From JAVBRU01 sp031547595 (lineage in GTDB: Bacteria; Bacillota; Clostridia; Christensenellales; Aristaeellaceae): 11,525 bases of DNA. Under the pieces are notes generated by a model. The model searched no databases. It was not told where the DNA came from and was given only the letters and a program-made list of their open reading frames with translations. The stretch covers positions 1 through 11,525 of the forward strand of contig JAVBRU010000104.1 of assembly GCA_031547595.1 (NCBI GenBank), written 5' to 3'. Of the stretch, positions 1-5,957 are shown piece by piece. Each line of letters starts with the position of its first letter. Position 1 is the first letter of the stretch. The position numbers and the translations under genes are program-made.

Positions 1-125
1 CGGTCGCCCTGTGCGCCGGAAGTGCTCTTACGATAACGCGCACCTTCGTCTTCCCAGCTGCTGTGAGAGTTCAGATGATCTGCGCGGGTGGTTTTCTTGG
101 GTTTCGCGTCCTTGTAGAATGCCAT
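1..125 (-). CDS. N-terminal fragment of a basic protein, possibly RlmB (23S rRNA methyltransferase)
   Basis: An ATG at 125-123 on the minus strand follows an AAAGGAG ribosome binding site and opens a reading frame of 41 codons that leaves the window at base 1. The peptide begins MAFYKDAKPKKTTRADHL and continues hydrophilic and charged (Lys, Arg, Asp, Glu, Ser), with no hydrophobic segment; it looks like a disordered N-terminal tail and shows no catalytic motif. It starts 39 nt downstream of thyX on the same strand, so it is probably the next gene of that operon. In many Bacillota the gene after mrnC/thyX is rlmB (2'-O-methyltransferase of 23S rRNA G2251), which can carry a basic N-terminal extension. 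That identity rests on gene order only. The start is well supported; the function is a guess. Confidence 0.6.
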   Translation of the reverse strand, partial: MAFYKDAKPKKTTRADHLNSHSSWEDEGARYRKSTSGAQGD

Positions 126-164
126 AAAAGGCTCCTTTCAAATCGTGAGGTCATCACGTAGGGG

Positions 165-878
165 TTATAAATGGAGAAATTGTTTGCGCATGGCGGCTGC
201 TTTACCGCAGGTTTTTTCGCCTTCGGGGCAAGCGCCCGCCACACAGCCGGGGCCGGCATCTGCAAAGATGATGGGCGCCACCTGCTTGCACAAGCGCAGC
301 ATTTCGGTGGCCATGGCGCGGATTTCCCACTGTGCGCGGCTGCAGCAGCGCAAGCTGAAGAAGTGGAGCAGCTCGCGTGCGTTCATCGTCATGGTCAGAC
401 GGGTTTCGCAAGCGCTGGGCAGCACGAAGCGCGCGTCTTCCTTGGCCTCTATGCCCAGTTTCTCATTCCAGGCGCAATACCATGCGTGCATCTGGCGCAT
501 TTGCGCGTCATATTCCTGCACGGCGTCTTCGCCAAGCTCCGCAATACGGGGCGGGAGGATGTAGGAGAAGTTGTCCACCAGCGATACATAGCGCTGGCTC
601 TGCACGCAGAAGCTGGCGATGCGGTGCCGCGTCAGCTGTGCCAGCGTCACGCGGCTGATGCCCTCTATCGCGAAGGTGAAGGAAGCATGCTCCAGCACGG
701 CCAAATGGCCGGAGGCCATCACGCGGTGCAGATAACCCGCCTGGTCTTGGGAGGATACTTTTTCTTTCAGCTCATCTACCCCGATCTTTGCATAGCACAT
801 GCGCGCGGCCAGGGCGCACACTTTCTCCGGATCGGGCGTGCAGGATAAAAGTTCCACATGCAATTGTTTTACGGGCAT
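165..878 (-). CDS. thyX: Flavin-dependent thymidylate synthase ThyX
   Basis: ThyX makes dTMP from dUMP in the cytosol, using methylenetetrahydrofolate as carbon donor and NADPH through bound FAD, and replaces ThyA. The 237-residue product has the usual family length. The diagnostic RHRX7S motif is complete: RHR at residues 84-86, Ser94, then SQRY (94-97). It is preceded by the family segment LEHASFTFAIEGISR (about 62-76), where substrate and flavin bind. The start ATG at 878-876 has a GAGGTGG site a few bases upstream; that site and the first 10 nt of the gene overlap the end of mrnC, suggesting coupled translation. The stop is TAA at 167-165. The mrnC-thyX pairing is common in Clostridia. 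No truncation or missing key residue is seen. Confidence 0.96.
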   Translation of the reverse strand: MPVKQLHVELLSCTPDPEKVCALAARMCYAKIGVDELKEKVSSQDQAGYLHRVMASGHLAVLEHASFTFAIEGISRVTLAQLTRHRIASFCVQSQRYVSLVDNFSYILPPRIAELGEDAVQEYDAQMRQMHAWYCAWNEKLGIEAKEDARFVLPSACETRLTMTMNARELLHFFSLRCCSRAQWEIRAMATEMLRLCKQVAPIIFADAGPGCVAGACPEGEKTCGKAAAMRKQFLHL

Positions 879-1288
879 GATGCCACCTCGCAGCTTTGAT
901 CGTATAAATAGGCCAGGCGTTCCACATCGCCCGTCAAATAGAGAAAGCCAAATAACGTTTCAAGGCCGGTTGAACCGGCATAATCGCCGGGTGCGGCGGC
1001 CTTGGGCGCAGGATGATGGGCGTGGGCATTGCGCCCGCGCTTCACAAGGTCGATCTCTTCTTCTGTAAGCAGCGGCAAAATACGCTCCAGCGCCTTGGCC
1101 TGCGCCGTGGCGTTGACCGCGCGCGTGGCCTTGAGGTGCATGCGGTGCAGGTTGCCCGCCTGCGCCACCAGCGCACCGCGCACCATGAGGTCGTGCACCG
1201 TGTCGCCCAGGAACGCCAATTGAAGGGGAGAGAGCATCCGCGCGTCGGCCGGGGAGAGCACAGGCGTCAAAAACTTCTGTTCCGTCAT
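869..1288 (-). CDS. mrnC: Mini-ribonuclease III (23S rRNA maturation)
   Basis: Mini-III is a dimeric RNase III catalytic domain without a double-stranded-RNA-binding domain; in Bacillus it trims the ends of 23S precursor rRNA. The 139-residue product fits the short family size. The first metal-binding segment is SPLQLAFLGDTVHDLMVRG (residues 20-38), with Asp29 in the conserved GD. The second is STGLETLFGFLYLTG (106-120), with Glu110 as the likely second acidic ligand. KRGRNA (83-88) is also typical. Most homologues have Tyr where this one has His32 after GDTV, a mild variation. The ATG at 1288-1286 overlaps the TGA stop of the AraC gene in an ATGA arrangement, so translation is probably coupled. 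The 3' end overlaps thyX by 10 nt. Confidence 0.94.
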   Translation of the reverse strand: MTEQKFLTPVLSPADARMLSPLQLAFLGDTVHDLMVRGALVAQAGNLHRMHLKATRAVNATAQAKALERILPLLTEEEIDLVKRGRNAHAHHPAPKAAAPGDYAGSTGLETLFGFLYLTGDVERLAYLYDQSCEVASCP

Positions 1289-2166
1289 TTGAGTGCCGTC
1301 TTGCTGTAGGTGGACGGGCTCATGCCCACGATGTTTTTGAAGGTTTTGGAGAAGTGGTACGGGTCGTTCATGCCCACTTCAATGCCCGCCTGGCGCACCG
1401 TCAGGCCGTCTTTGAGCAGCGTCTTGGCGCGCTCCATTTTGCAAAACAGCTGGTAGCTTTGCGGCGGCATGCCTACTTCCGTGACGAAGCGCTTGCGGAA
1501 GGTTTCTACCGGCATGCGGCTGAGCGCGGCCATTTCGCTGAGGGAGAAGCTATCGCGGTATTGATTTTTGCGCATGGCGTCCACTACTTTCGCAATCTCG
1601 TGCGAGAGCACGGCGTCCATGGCCACGGGCTGGCCGCTGTGGGATGCCAGCATCGCCCACAAAAGCTGCTGCAGCTGCGCGGAGGATGCGTCCTGCGACG
1701 CAGCGATGCGCACTGTGGCCTGCAGGATATGCCGCGCAAGGTTGAGCTGAGAGGGCAGCGCGCCCTGCTTCATGATGCGGCGGGGCAGAGCGCCCATGCG
1801 CTCCAGGAACGAGCCGGACAGCGGGCCACCCACCATGAACCACAAAATGCGTGCTTCTTGGGAGACCTCCAGCATCACATCCTGCGTGCCTTGGGGCAGC
1901 ATGCAGCAATCGCCGGAGCGAAGGGACAAAGAGGTGTCTGCGCTGCTCAGCTCCAGCGCACCCGCCTCCACCGCCAGCCATAGCCAGTGGTCGGACGGCA
2001 GCAGCGCTTCGCCGCCTGCCTGCAGCATGGCGGAGCCGGCGGCAGAAATATAAACGCCGCTGGCGCTGGCCAGCGCGTCGGGCTTATGCACGCCCTCCAC
2101 AAGCAGCGCGGAGGCGTCTTTTTGATCATCATGATGTGCGAGTAACAGGGACATTGCCATGAACAT
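1285..2166 (-). CDS. AraC-family transcriptional regulator
   Basis: This is a 293-residue cytosolic DNA-binding regulator. The N-terminal half (about 1-170) has the beta-rich character of a cupin-like effector-sensing domain, including LRSGDCCMLPQGT, which resembles the cupin segment of this family. The C-terminal part (about 185-293) is the AraC domain with two helix-turn-helix units: SLSEMAALSRMPVETFRKRF and then TVRQAGIEVGMNDPYHFSKTF, followed by the signature GMSPSTYSK. The effector is not evident. The listed start (2166) lies only 3 nt after GGAGG; the in-frame ATG at 2160 (MAMSLLL) has a better 9-nt spacing and may be the true start. It has a good promoter immediately upstream and is the first gene of the operon with mrnC and thyX, to which it is joined by an ATGA overlap. 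It may control itself or the divergent secreted-protein gene. Confidence 0.92.
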   Translation of the reverse strand: MFMAMSLLLAHHDDQKDASALLVEGVHKPDALASASGVYISAAGSAMLQAGGEALLPSDHWLWLAVEAGALELSSADTSLSLRSGDCCMLPQGTQDVMLEVSQEARILWFMVGGPLSGSFLERMGALPRRIMKQGALPSQLNLARHILQATVRIAASQDASSAQLQQLLWAMLASHSGQPVAMDAVLSHEIAKVVDAMRKNQYRDSFSLSEMAALSRMPVETFRKRFVTEVGMPPQSYQLFCKMERAKTLLKDGLTVRQAGIEVGMNDPYHFSKTFKNIVGMSPSTYSKTALK

Positions 2167-2192
2167 AATCCTCCATTCTAGTATACCAACCT

Positions 2193-2221
2193 ATTCTACT
2201 TGCCATTTTGTACAATGTCAA
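2193..2221 (-). promoter_or_regulatory. Sigma-A promoter of the araC-mrnC-thyX operon
   Basis: On the minus strand, TTGACA (2221-2216) and TAGAAT (2198-2193) are separated by exactly 17 nt. This is a perfect -35 and a five-of-six -10. Transcription should start near 2186, leaving a leader of about 20 nt that contains the GGAGG site of the regulator gene. The match is read directly; its use is inferred. Confidence 0.8.
2200..2221. promoter_or_regulatory. Imperfect inverted repeat over the leftward promoter (candidate operator)
   Basis: This 22-bp element has 8 of 11 base pairs symmetric; its arms begin TTGNCATT and end AATGNCAA. It covers the -35 box and most of the spacer of the leftward promoter, where a bound protein would block RNA polymerase. 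A perfect 8-bp palindrome, TTGTACAA (2208-2215), lies inside it with a slightly shifted centre. An operator role is inference. AraC proteins more often use direct repeats, so the binding factor may be another regulator. Confidence 0.35.
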
Positions 2222-2301
2222 TATGCTAGACCAAATATCACAAAATGCACAGAAAAATGGCGCTTTATTGCCGTATTTTGACCATTTTATTGGCATCAGC
2301 G

Positions 2302-2313
2302 TTACAATTGTAA
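2302..2313. promoter_or_regulatory. Perfect 12-bp palindrome TTACAATTGTAA (candidate regulator site)
   Basis: TTACAATTGTAA is a perfect palindrome in the divergent intergenic region, ending 26 nt upstream of the -35 box of the rightward promoter. Relative to the predicted start near 2375 it sits around -73 to -62, a usual place for an activator. It shares the core TACAAT with the element over the leftward promoter, whose inner palindrome is centred 96 bp away. The palindrome is certain; regulatory use is inferred. Confidence 0.35.
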
Positions 2314-2339
2314 AACCTTATCTGGCCAGCATGGGTATA

Positions 2340-2368
2340 TTTACAAACGCCGCAGCATCGTATATAAT
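2340..2368 (+). promoter_or_regulatory. Sigma-A promoter of the secreted-protein gene
   Basis: TTTACA (2340-2345) and TATAAT (2363-2368) are separated by 17 nt: five of six at -35 and a perfect -10. The expected start near 2375 gives a leader of about 36 nt, which includes the AGGGGAG ribosome binding site ahead of the ATG at 2411. Confidence 0.82.
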
Positions 2369-2410
2369 GAAAGCGTGAGAACCAACCACCAAGAAAAGGG
2401 GAGAATCTGC

Positions 2411-3331
2411 ATGAAGAAGAAACTGGTATTTTGCTTCCTGGTTGCCGTATTGGTGTTTGCCACCTGTGCGGCAGTGGCGGCAGATGATTTGACCATCAAG
2501 TATAACGGTGCCAAGACCATCTCTGCAAACGAATGGGCGGAGGTGCTCAGTACCACGGTCACAGTGCCTGCCGATACCACGATCACGATGTCTGTAGAGG
2601 AATATAAGAGCGGCGCATTGCTCTACCGTGTGTCCTATGCTATTCCTGCGGGCGAGAACACCCTCAACTGGTCCATTCCCTTCGACACCACTATGACGCT
2701 GGATGCCCCCATCAAGCGTGTGAAAGTCACCTTTGAAGTGGACGCGAAAAAGGCTACCTACACCCTGTATTACAACCTGGAAAAGAACAAGGATGGCGGG
2801 CTGAACCTGACTATCGAAAAGCTGACTTGGTACCCCAACAACACCGCGTGCAGCTTTGGCCCGCAGTTTCGCGAAGTGCGGCCTTCCCTCACCGACAAAT
2901 GGTATATGTTCACCCCCTTGGATTTGAGCAAGGATGGCGTGCAGGAGTTTGAGTATATTGCCGGCAATGTGTATATCATCGGCAAGGTCACAGTGGAAGT
3001 GAAGGGCGATATCCTGACGGTCAACTACCGCAACTACTACAAGGATCAGGGCGGCAACACCGAGACCAAGAGCGAGTTCTACACCTTTTTCCGCGATTTG
3101 GCCAGCGTCACCGAGGTGGAGCCGGAGAAGATGGACGACCGCGGCTATGTGTTCGGCCAGCAGATCAGCATCCAGAACGACCTTGGCGGCGACACCAACG
3201 TGCTGCTGTTCATCCGCAACACCGTCACCTACAGCGATTATGTGACCAGCACCAAGAAGCTGACCCGTTTCTGGATCAACCTGCCCGAGCGCGTGACGCT
3301 TCGCAACGCCATGTTGGCCATGATGGACTGA
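2411..3331 (+). CDS. Secreted protein of unknown function
   Basis: I do not recognise this family. The 306-residue product begins with a Sec signal peptide: MKKK, a hydrophobic core (residues 5-18), then AAVA followed by ADD, so cleavage is likely after Ala23. There is no canonical lipobox, no later membrane segment and no LPXTG-type anchor, so release outside the membrane is expected. The mature part of about 283 residues is rich in alternating hydrophobic and polar residues with many Thr, Val, Tyr and Asn, suggesting a mostly beta fold. It has one cysteine (in TACSFG), so there are no internal disulfides. Aromatic-rich stretches such as KWYMFTPLDL and VNYRNYYKDQ stand out. The ATG at 2411 was chosen because GGGGAG lies 7 nt upstream and the signal peptide starts there. 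It has its own promoter and a downstream hairpin terminator, so it is probably a single-gene unit. A substrate-binding or cell-surface role is possible but not shown. Confidence 0.88.
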   Translation: MKKKLVFCFLVAVLVFATCAAVAADDLTIKYNGAKTISANEWAEVLSTTVTVPADTTITMSVEEYKSGALLYRVSYAIPAGENTLNWSIPFDTTMTLDAPIKRVKVTFEVDAKKATYTLYYNLEKNKDGGLNLTIEKLTWYPNNTACSFGPQFREVRPSLTDKWYMFTPLDLSKDGVQEFEYIAGNVYIIGKVTVEVKGDILTVNYRNYYKDQGGNTETKSEFYTFFRDLASVTEVEPEKMDDRGYVFGQQISIQNDLGGDTNVLLFIRNTVTYSDYVTSTKKLTRFWINLPERVTLRNAMLAMMD

Positions 3332-3347
3332 TATTGAATCACCCAAA

Positions 3348-3383
3348 AGGGCGCGCTGTTCCATGCAGCGCGCCTTGCTTTTT
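3348..3383 (+). terminator. Intrinsic terminator after the secreted-protein gene
   Basis: The arms 3348-3358 (AGGGCGCGCTG) and 3366-3376 (CAGCGCGCCTT) form an 11-bp stem with one G-U pair around a 7-nt loop. GC and five Ts (to 3383) follow. It begins 16 nt after the stop codon. The T tail is short, so some readthrough into the next gene is likely, and no separate promoter is visible for that gene. Confidence 0.75.
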
Positions 3384-3395
3384 GAAGGGGAAACC

Positions 3396-4277
3396 ATGCA
3401 GACACTGACGCACATTATCACAGTGGCGGAGGCAGGTGCTACCGTCAAGACCATTGCCCGGCGCGTGCTGAACATATCCTATACCCAGCTTTCCAAGCTG
3501 AAATTTGCGCACGGCATCTTATTGGACGGCGAAGCGGTGTTTGTGGATGTGCGGGTGTGCGCGGGGCAGATGCTGACGTTTTTGCTGGCGGACAAGGAAA
3601 ACCAGATGGAGCCCTACGCGATCCCCCTGGATATTGCGTATGAGGATGACGATCTGCTGATTGTGAACAAGCCCGCGCCGCTGCCCTCCATCCGCTCTGT
3701 ACATCAAAGCGCCGAGACGCTGGAAAATGCAGTGTACGCATACTTTGGCTGCCCGTCGGATTATATGTACCGGCCCGTCAACCGTCTGGACAAGGGCACC
3801 AGCGGCCTGATGGCCATTGCCAAGCATGCCCATGCCCAGCACCGCATGCAGCAAATGCTGCATACGCCGCAGTTTGTGCGCAAGTATTGGGCGGTCACGG
3901 ACGGCATCCCGGCAGAACACGAAGGTATCATCGATGCCCCCATTGCCCGGGAAGCGGAGGGTGTGCGCCGCTTCATCGCGCCGGAGGGGAAGCCTTCCGT
4001 GACGCATTATCGGGTGCTGGAAGCGCGCTGCAGCCGCGCCCTGGTGGAGCTGACCTTGGAAACGGGGCGCACCCACCAAATCCGCGTACACCTCCAGTCC
4101 ATCGGCTGCCCCGTGTGCGGGGATTATCTGTACGGGCAGGAGCATCTGCTGCTGCCCGGCCGTTTTGCACTGCATTCTTTTTATCTTTGCTGCCGCCATC
4201 CCCTGTCCGGTATGGAAATCCGCTGCCAGACGCCGATGCCTGTACAGTTTGATGAACTGCTGAATGCCAGTTTATAG
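3396..4277 (+). CDS. RluA-family RNA pseudouridine synthase
   Basis: The enzyme isomerises specific uridines in RNA (23S rRNA or tRNA) to pseudouridine in the cytosol. The 293-residue product has an N-terminal S4-like RNA-binding region (about 15-65, including ISYTQLSKLKFAHGILLDG) and a C-terminal catalytic domain. The catalytic motif is VNRLDKGTSGLM, with Asp132 as nucleophile; Asn129 replaces the more usual His of HRLD. YEDDDLLIVNKP (82-93) and GRTHQIRVHL (224-233) are the other family signatures. The layout matches RluD/YlyB-type enzymes, but the exact target uridine cannot be told from sequence. The start at 3396 has GAAGGGG 5 nt upstream. An in-frame ATG at 3363 was rejected because it lies in the loop of the preceding terminator. 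The gene follows that terminator with no clear promoter of its own. Confidence 0.93.
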   Translation: MQTLTHIITVAEAGATVKTIARRVLNISYTQLSKLKFAHGILLDGEAVFVDVRVCAGQMLTFLLADKENQMEPYAIPLDIAYEDDDLLIVNKPAPLPSIRSVHQSAETLENAVYAYFGCPSDYMYRPVNRLDKGTSGLMAIAKHAHAQHRMQQMLHTPQFVRKYWAVTDGIPAEHEGIIDAPIAREAEGVRRFIAPEGKPSVTHYRVLEARCSRALVELTLETGRTHQIRVHLQSIGCPVCGDYLYGQEHLLLPGRFALHSFYLCCRHPLSGMEIRCQTPMPVQFDELLNASL

Positions 4278-4285
4278 CGTGCGTA

Positions 4286-4314
4286 TTGTGTCAAATCCAC
4301 TTCTCTGATATAAT
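4286..4314 (+). promoter_or_regulatory. Extended -10 promoter for the membrane protein-dus pair
   Basis: A perfect TATAAT (4309-4314) is preceded by TG one base upstream (TGATATAAT), an extended -10 element. The -35 position at 17-nt spacing is a weak TTGTGT (4286-4291, three of six). Transcription should start near 4321, about 29 nt before the TTG start at 4350. Confidence 0.7.
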
Positions 4315-4349
4315 ATACTGGAGGCTTTGAGCCGAAGGAGGCAGTGCGG

Positions 4350-4889
4350 TTGAAGTATTTGCGCAGATTTGTATGGTATCTGGCGTCCAGGTTATTGATT
4401 GTGTGTTGTGTGCTGGGGCTGATGACCACGGCTTTTTACTTTGCCATGAACGCCACCAACATCTATATCATATTGAAGGATGGCATGGCCAAGCGCGCAC
4501 AGGTGATCATGATGGACGATAGCTCGGCAGAGCTGACCAATTATTTCACCCGCACGTATCTGGAGCGTGACGATGATTTGCGGCGTACCTACAATGGGGA
4601 ATCACCCTACATCAATTTCTACAACATCACAGGCTTTGACCACCGCATCAGCATGACCTGGATGTGGTGCTGGCCCTGGGACGACACGGCGCGCGCCACG
4701 ATTATCGAAAAAATCCCCGGCATAGACGGCAAGCTGAAAACCACCATGAAAGAGCAGGCCACGGCCGTGGGGCTGACGAACTCTCCGCCCAAATGGCGCA
4801 CGTCCGAGTACAGCGTGGTGCTGTCCAGAGAAAACGGGCAGTGGCGCATCAAAAATATCACACTGGTGCGCGTGATCACCGAGGAGTAG
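4350..4889 (+). CDS. Single-pass membrane protein of unknown function
   Basis: This 179-residue protein is not one I recognise. The N-terminus has positive charges (MKYLRR) followed by one hydrophobic segment (about residues 8-32), an uncleaved signal anchor with the remaining ~145 residues probably outside the cell. The outer domain holds a tryptophan-rich patch MTWMWCWPW (102-110) and ends with a beta-like segment EYSVVLSRENGQWRIKNITLV (153-173), which recalls the last strands of NTF2-like domains; that resemblance is only an impression. The TTG at 4350 is chosen as start because AGGAGG (4336-4341) lies 8 nt upstream; an in-frame GTG at 4344 is only 2 nt from the same site. The stop TAG (4887-4889) is 5 nt from the dus start, so the two genes form an operon behind the extended -10 promoter. 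Confidence 0.86.
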   Translation: MKYLRRFVWYLASRLLIVCCVLGLMTTAFYFAMNATNIYIILKDGMAKRAQVIMMDDSSAELTNYFTRTYLERDDDLRRTYNGESPYINFYNITGFDHRISMTWMWCWPWDDTARATIIEKIPGIDGKLKTTMKEQATAVGLTNSPPKWRTSEYSVVLSRENGQWRIKNITLVRVITEE

Positions 4890-4894
4890 GCCGG

Positions 4895-5869
4895 ATGCAA
4901 ATCGTACTTGCGCCCATGGCGGGCATTACGGACAAGCTGTTTCGAAGGCTGTGCCTGCTAAAGGGCGCAGACAGCAGCACCACAGATATGATCAGCGCAC
5001 AGGGCTTTATCACTGCCCCCAAATCCAGCAGCGCATACCGCTTTTTATTGGAGAAGGATGCCAGCGAAGGGCTGCTGGCGGCACAAATCTTTGGGCACGA
5101 GCCGCTGTATATGGCAAAGGCCGCAGCGCAATTGACGGAGCTCGGGCTGTTCACGGCCATTGATATCAACATGGGCTGCCCGGCGCAGAAGGTGGCAGGC
5201 GGCGGCAGCGGCAGCGCGCTGATGAAGGACGAAAAGCTGGCCGAAAAAATCATGCGCGAGGTGCAACGCACTACGCTATTGCCCACCACCGTCAAATTCC
5301 GCCTCGGCTGGGATGCGGAGCATGTCAACGTGGTGCAGCTTGCCAAAATCGCGGAAGATTCCGGCATGACGGCCATCACCGTGCACGGGCGCACCCGTGC
5401 GCAGCAGTATAGCGGCAAGGCTGATTGGGATATGATTGCGCAAGTGAAGCGTGCGGTGTCCATCCCCGTGATCGCCAACGGCGATGTGACCGACGGCGCG
5501 TTGGCACTGAAATGCCTGGAGGCAACGGGCGCGGATGGCCTGGCGATTGGCCGCGGTGCGTTGGGCAACCCTTGGGTGTTTGCGCAGGTGCACTCGGCAA
5601 TGAGGGGCGAGGCATATCAGCGCCCTTCGCTCCGGGAAGTGATTGACACGGCGCTTCGCCATGCGTATGACATGGTGGCATGGAAGGGCGAGCACTCCGC
5701 ACTCCTTGAAATGCGCAAGCATTTTGCCTGGTATCTGCGCGGGGTGCGCGGCGCGGCAAAAATGCGTACGGAGATCAACACCGCGCAGTCCATCGCGCAG
5801 GTGGAGGATGTTTTTGCCCGTATATTGCGGTTAGAAGCTGCAAAAGATGATAATCAACACGATATGTAG
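4895..5869 (+). CDS. dus: tRNA-dihydrouridine synthase (DusB-like)
   Basis: The enzyme reduces particular uridines in tRNA D-loops to dihydrouridine, using FMN and NADPH, in the cytosol. The 324-residue product has the family length. The FMN-binding TIM barrel starts with VLAPMAGITD (4-13). The catalytic cysteine is Cys95 in INMGCPAQKV. Further signatures are Lys134 in TVKFRLGW, HGRTR (164-168), IANGD (193-197) and GADGLAIGRGALGNPW (212-227), the phosphate-binding loop. The C-terminal helical domain has KHFAWYLRG, typical of DusB. The start at 4895 is preceded by GAGGAG, which overlaps the end of the upstream membrane-protein gene, so translation is likely coupled. The target uridine is not evident. 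No terminator is visible before the next promoter. Confidence 0.95.
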   Translation: MQIVLAPMAGITDKLFRRLCLLKGADSSTTDMISAQGFITAPKSSSAYRFLLEKDASEGLLAAQIFGHEPLYMAKAAAQLTELGLFTAIDINMGCPAQKVAGGGSGSALMKDEKLAEKIMREVQRTTLLPTTVKFRLGWDAEHVNVVQLAKIAEDSGMTAITVHGRTRAQQYSGKADWDMIAQVKRAVSIPVIANGDVTDGALALKCLEATGADGLAIGRGALGNPWVFAQVHSAMRGEAYQRPSLREVIDTALRHAYDMVAWKGEHSALLEMRKHFAWYLRGVRGAAKMRTEINTAQSIAQVEDVFARILRLEAAKDDNQHDM

Positions 5870-5899
5870 CAAAAACCCTGGTTTTATAAGAAAAAGAGG

Positions 5900-5928
5900 T
5901 TGACAAACTTTGGCCTAAACGATATAAT
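5900..5928 (+). promoter_or_regulatory. Perfect-consensus sigma-A promoter for yceD-rpmF
   Basis: TTGACA (5900-5905) and TATAAT (5923-5928) are both perfect matches with the optimal 17-nt spacing. The start should fall near 5935, about 23 nt before the yceD TTG codon. A strong constitutive promoter suits a ribosomal-protein operon. Confidence 0.92.
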
Positions 5929-5957
5929 GTCGTACGGTCACGATTGGAGTGGTGTAA

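Noticed and set aside
144..158. CGTGA/TCACG inverted repeat between thyX and the next gene
   Set aside because: The stem is only 5 bp and no T tract follows on the minus strand, so it is not a terminator.
171..848. Rightward open frame of 225 codons opposite thyX
   Set aside because: The minus strand encodes ThyX with a full RHRX7S motif, making this a shadow.
2450..2475. Possible lipobox around Cys19 of the secreted protein
   Set aside because: The residues before the cysteine (Phe-Ala-Thr) do not fit the lipobox, and a normal AVA/A cleavage site lies just after.
2318..3475. Open frame of about 385 codons antisense to the secreted-protein gene
   Set aside because: It spans the rightward promoter, the terminator and the start of the next gene on the other strand. 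The sense gene has promoter, ribosome binding site, signal peptide and terminator; the antisense frame has none.
3519..4199. Open frame antisense to the pseudouridine synthase
   Set aside because: The sense strand encodes clear RluA catalytic motifs; the antisense product has no recognisable features or start signals.
4664..4894. N-terminal extension of the dus frame
   Set aside because: It overlaps the membrane-protein gene, lacks a ribosome binding site, and the Dus family begins at the MQIVLAPMAG segment.
5871..5885. AAAACC/GGTTTT inverted repeat after dus
   Set aside because: The loop would be 2 nt and the stem AT-rich and weak; it is not a convincing terminator.
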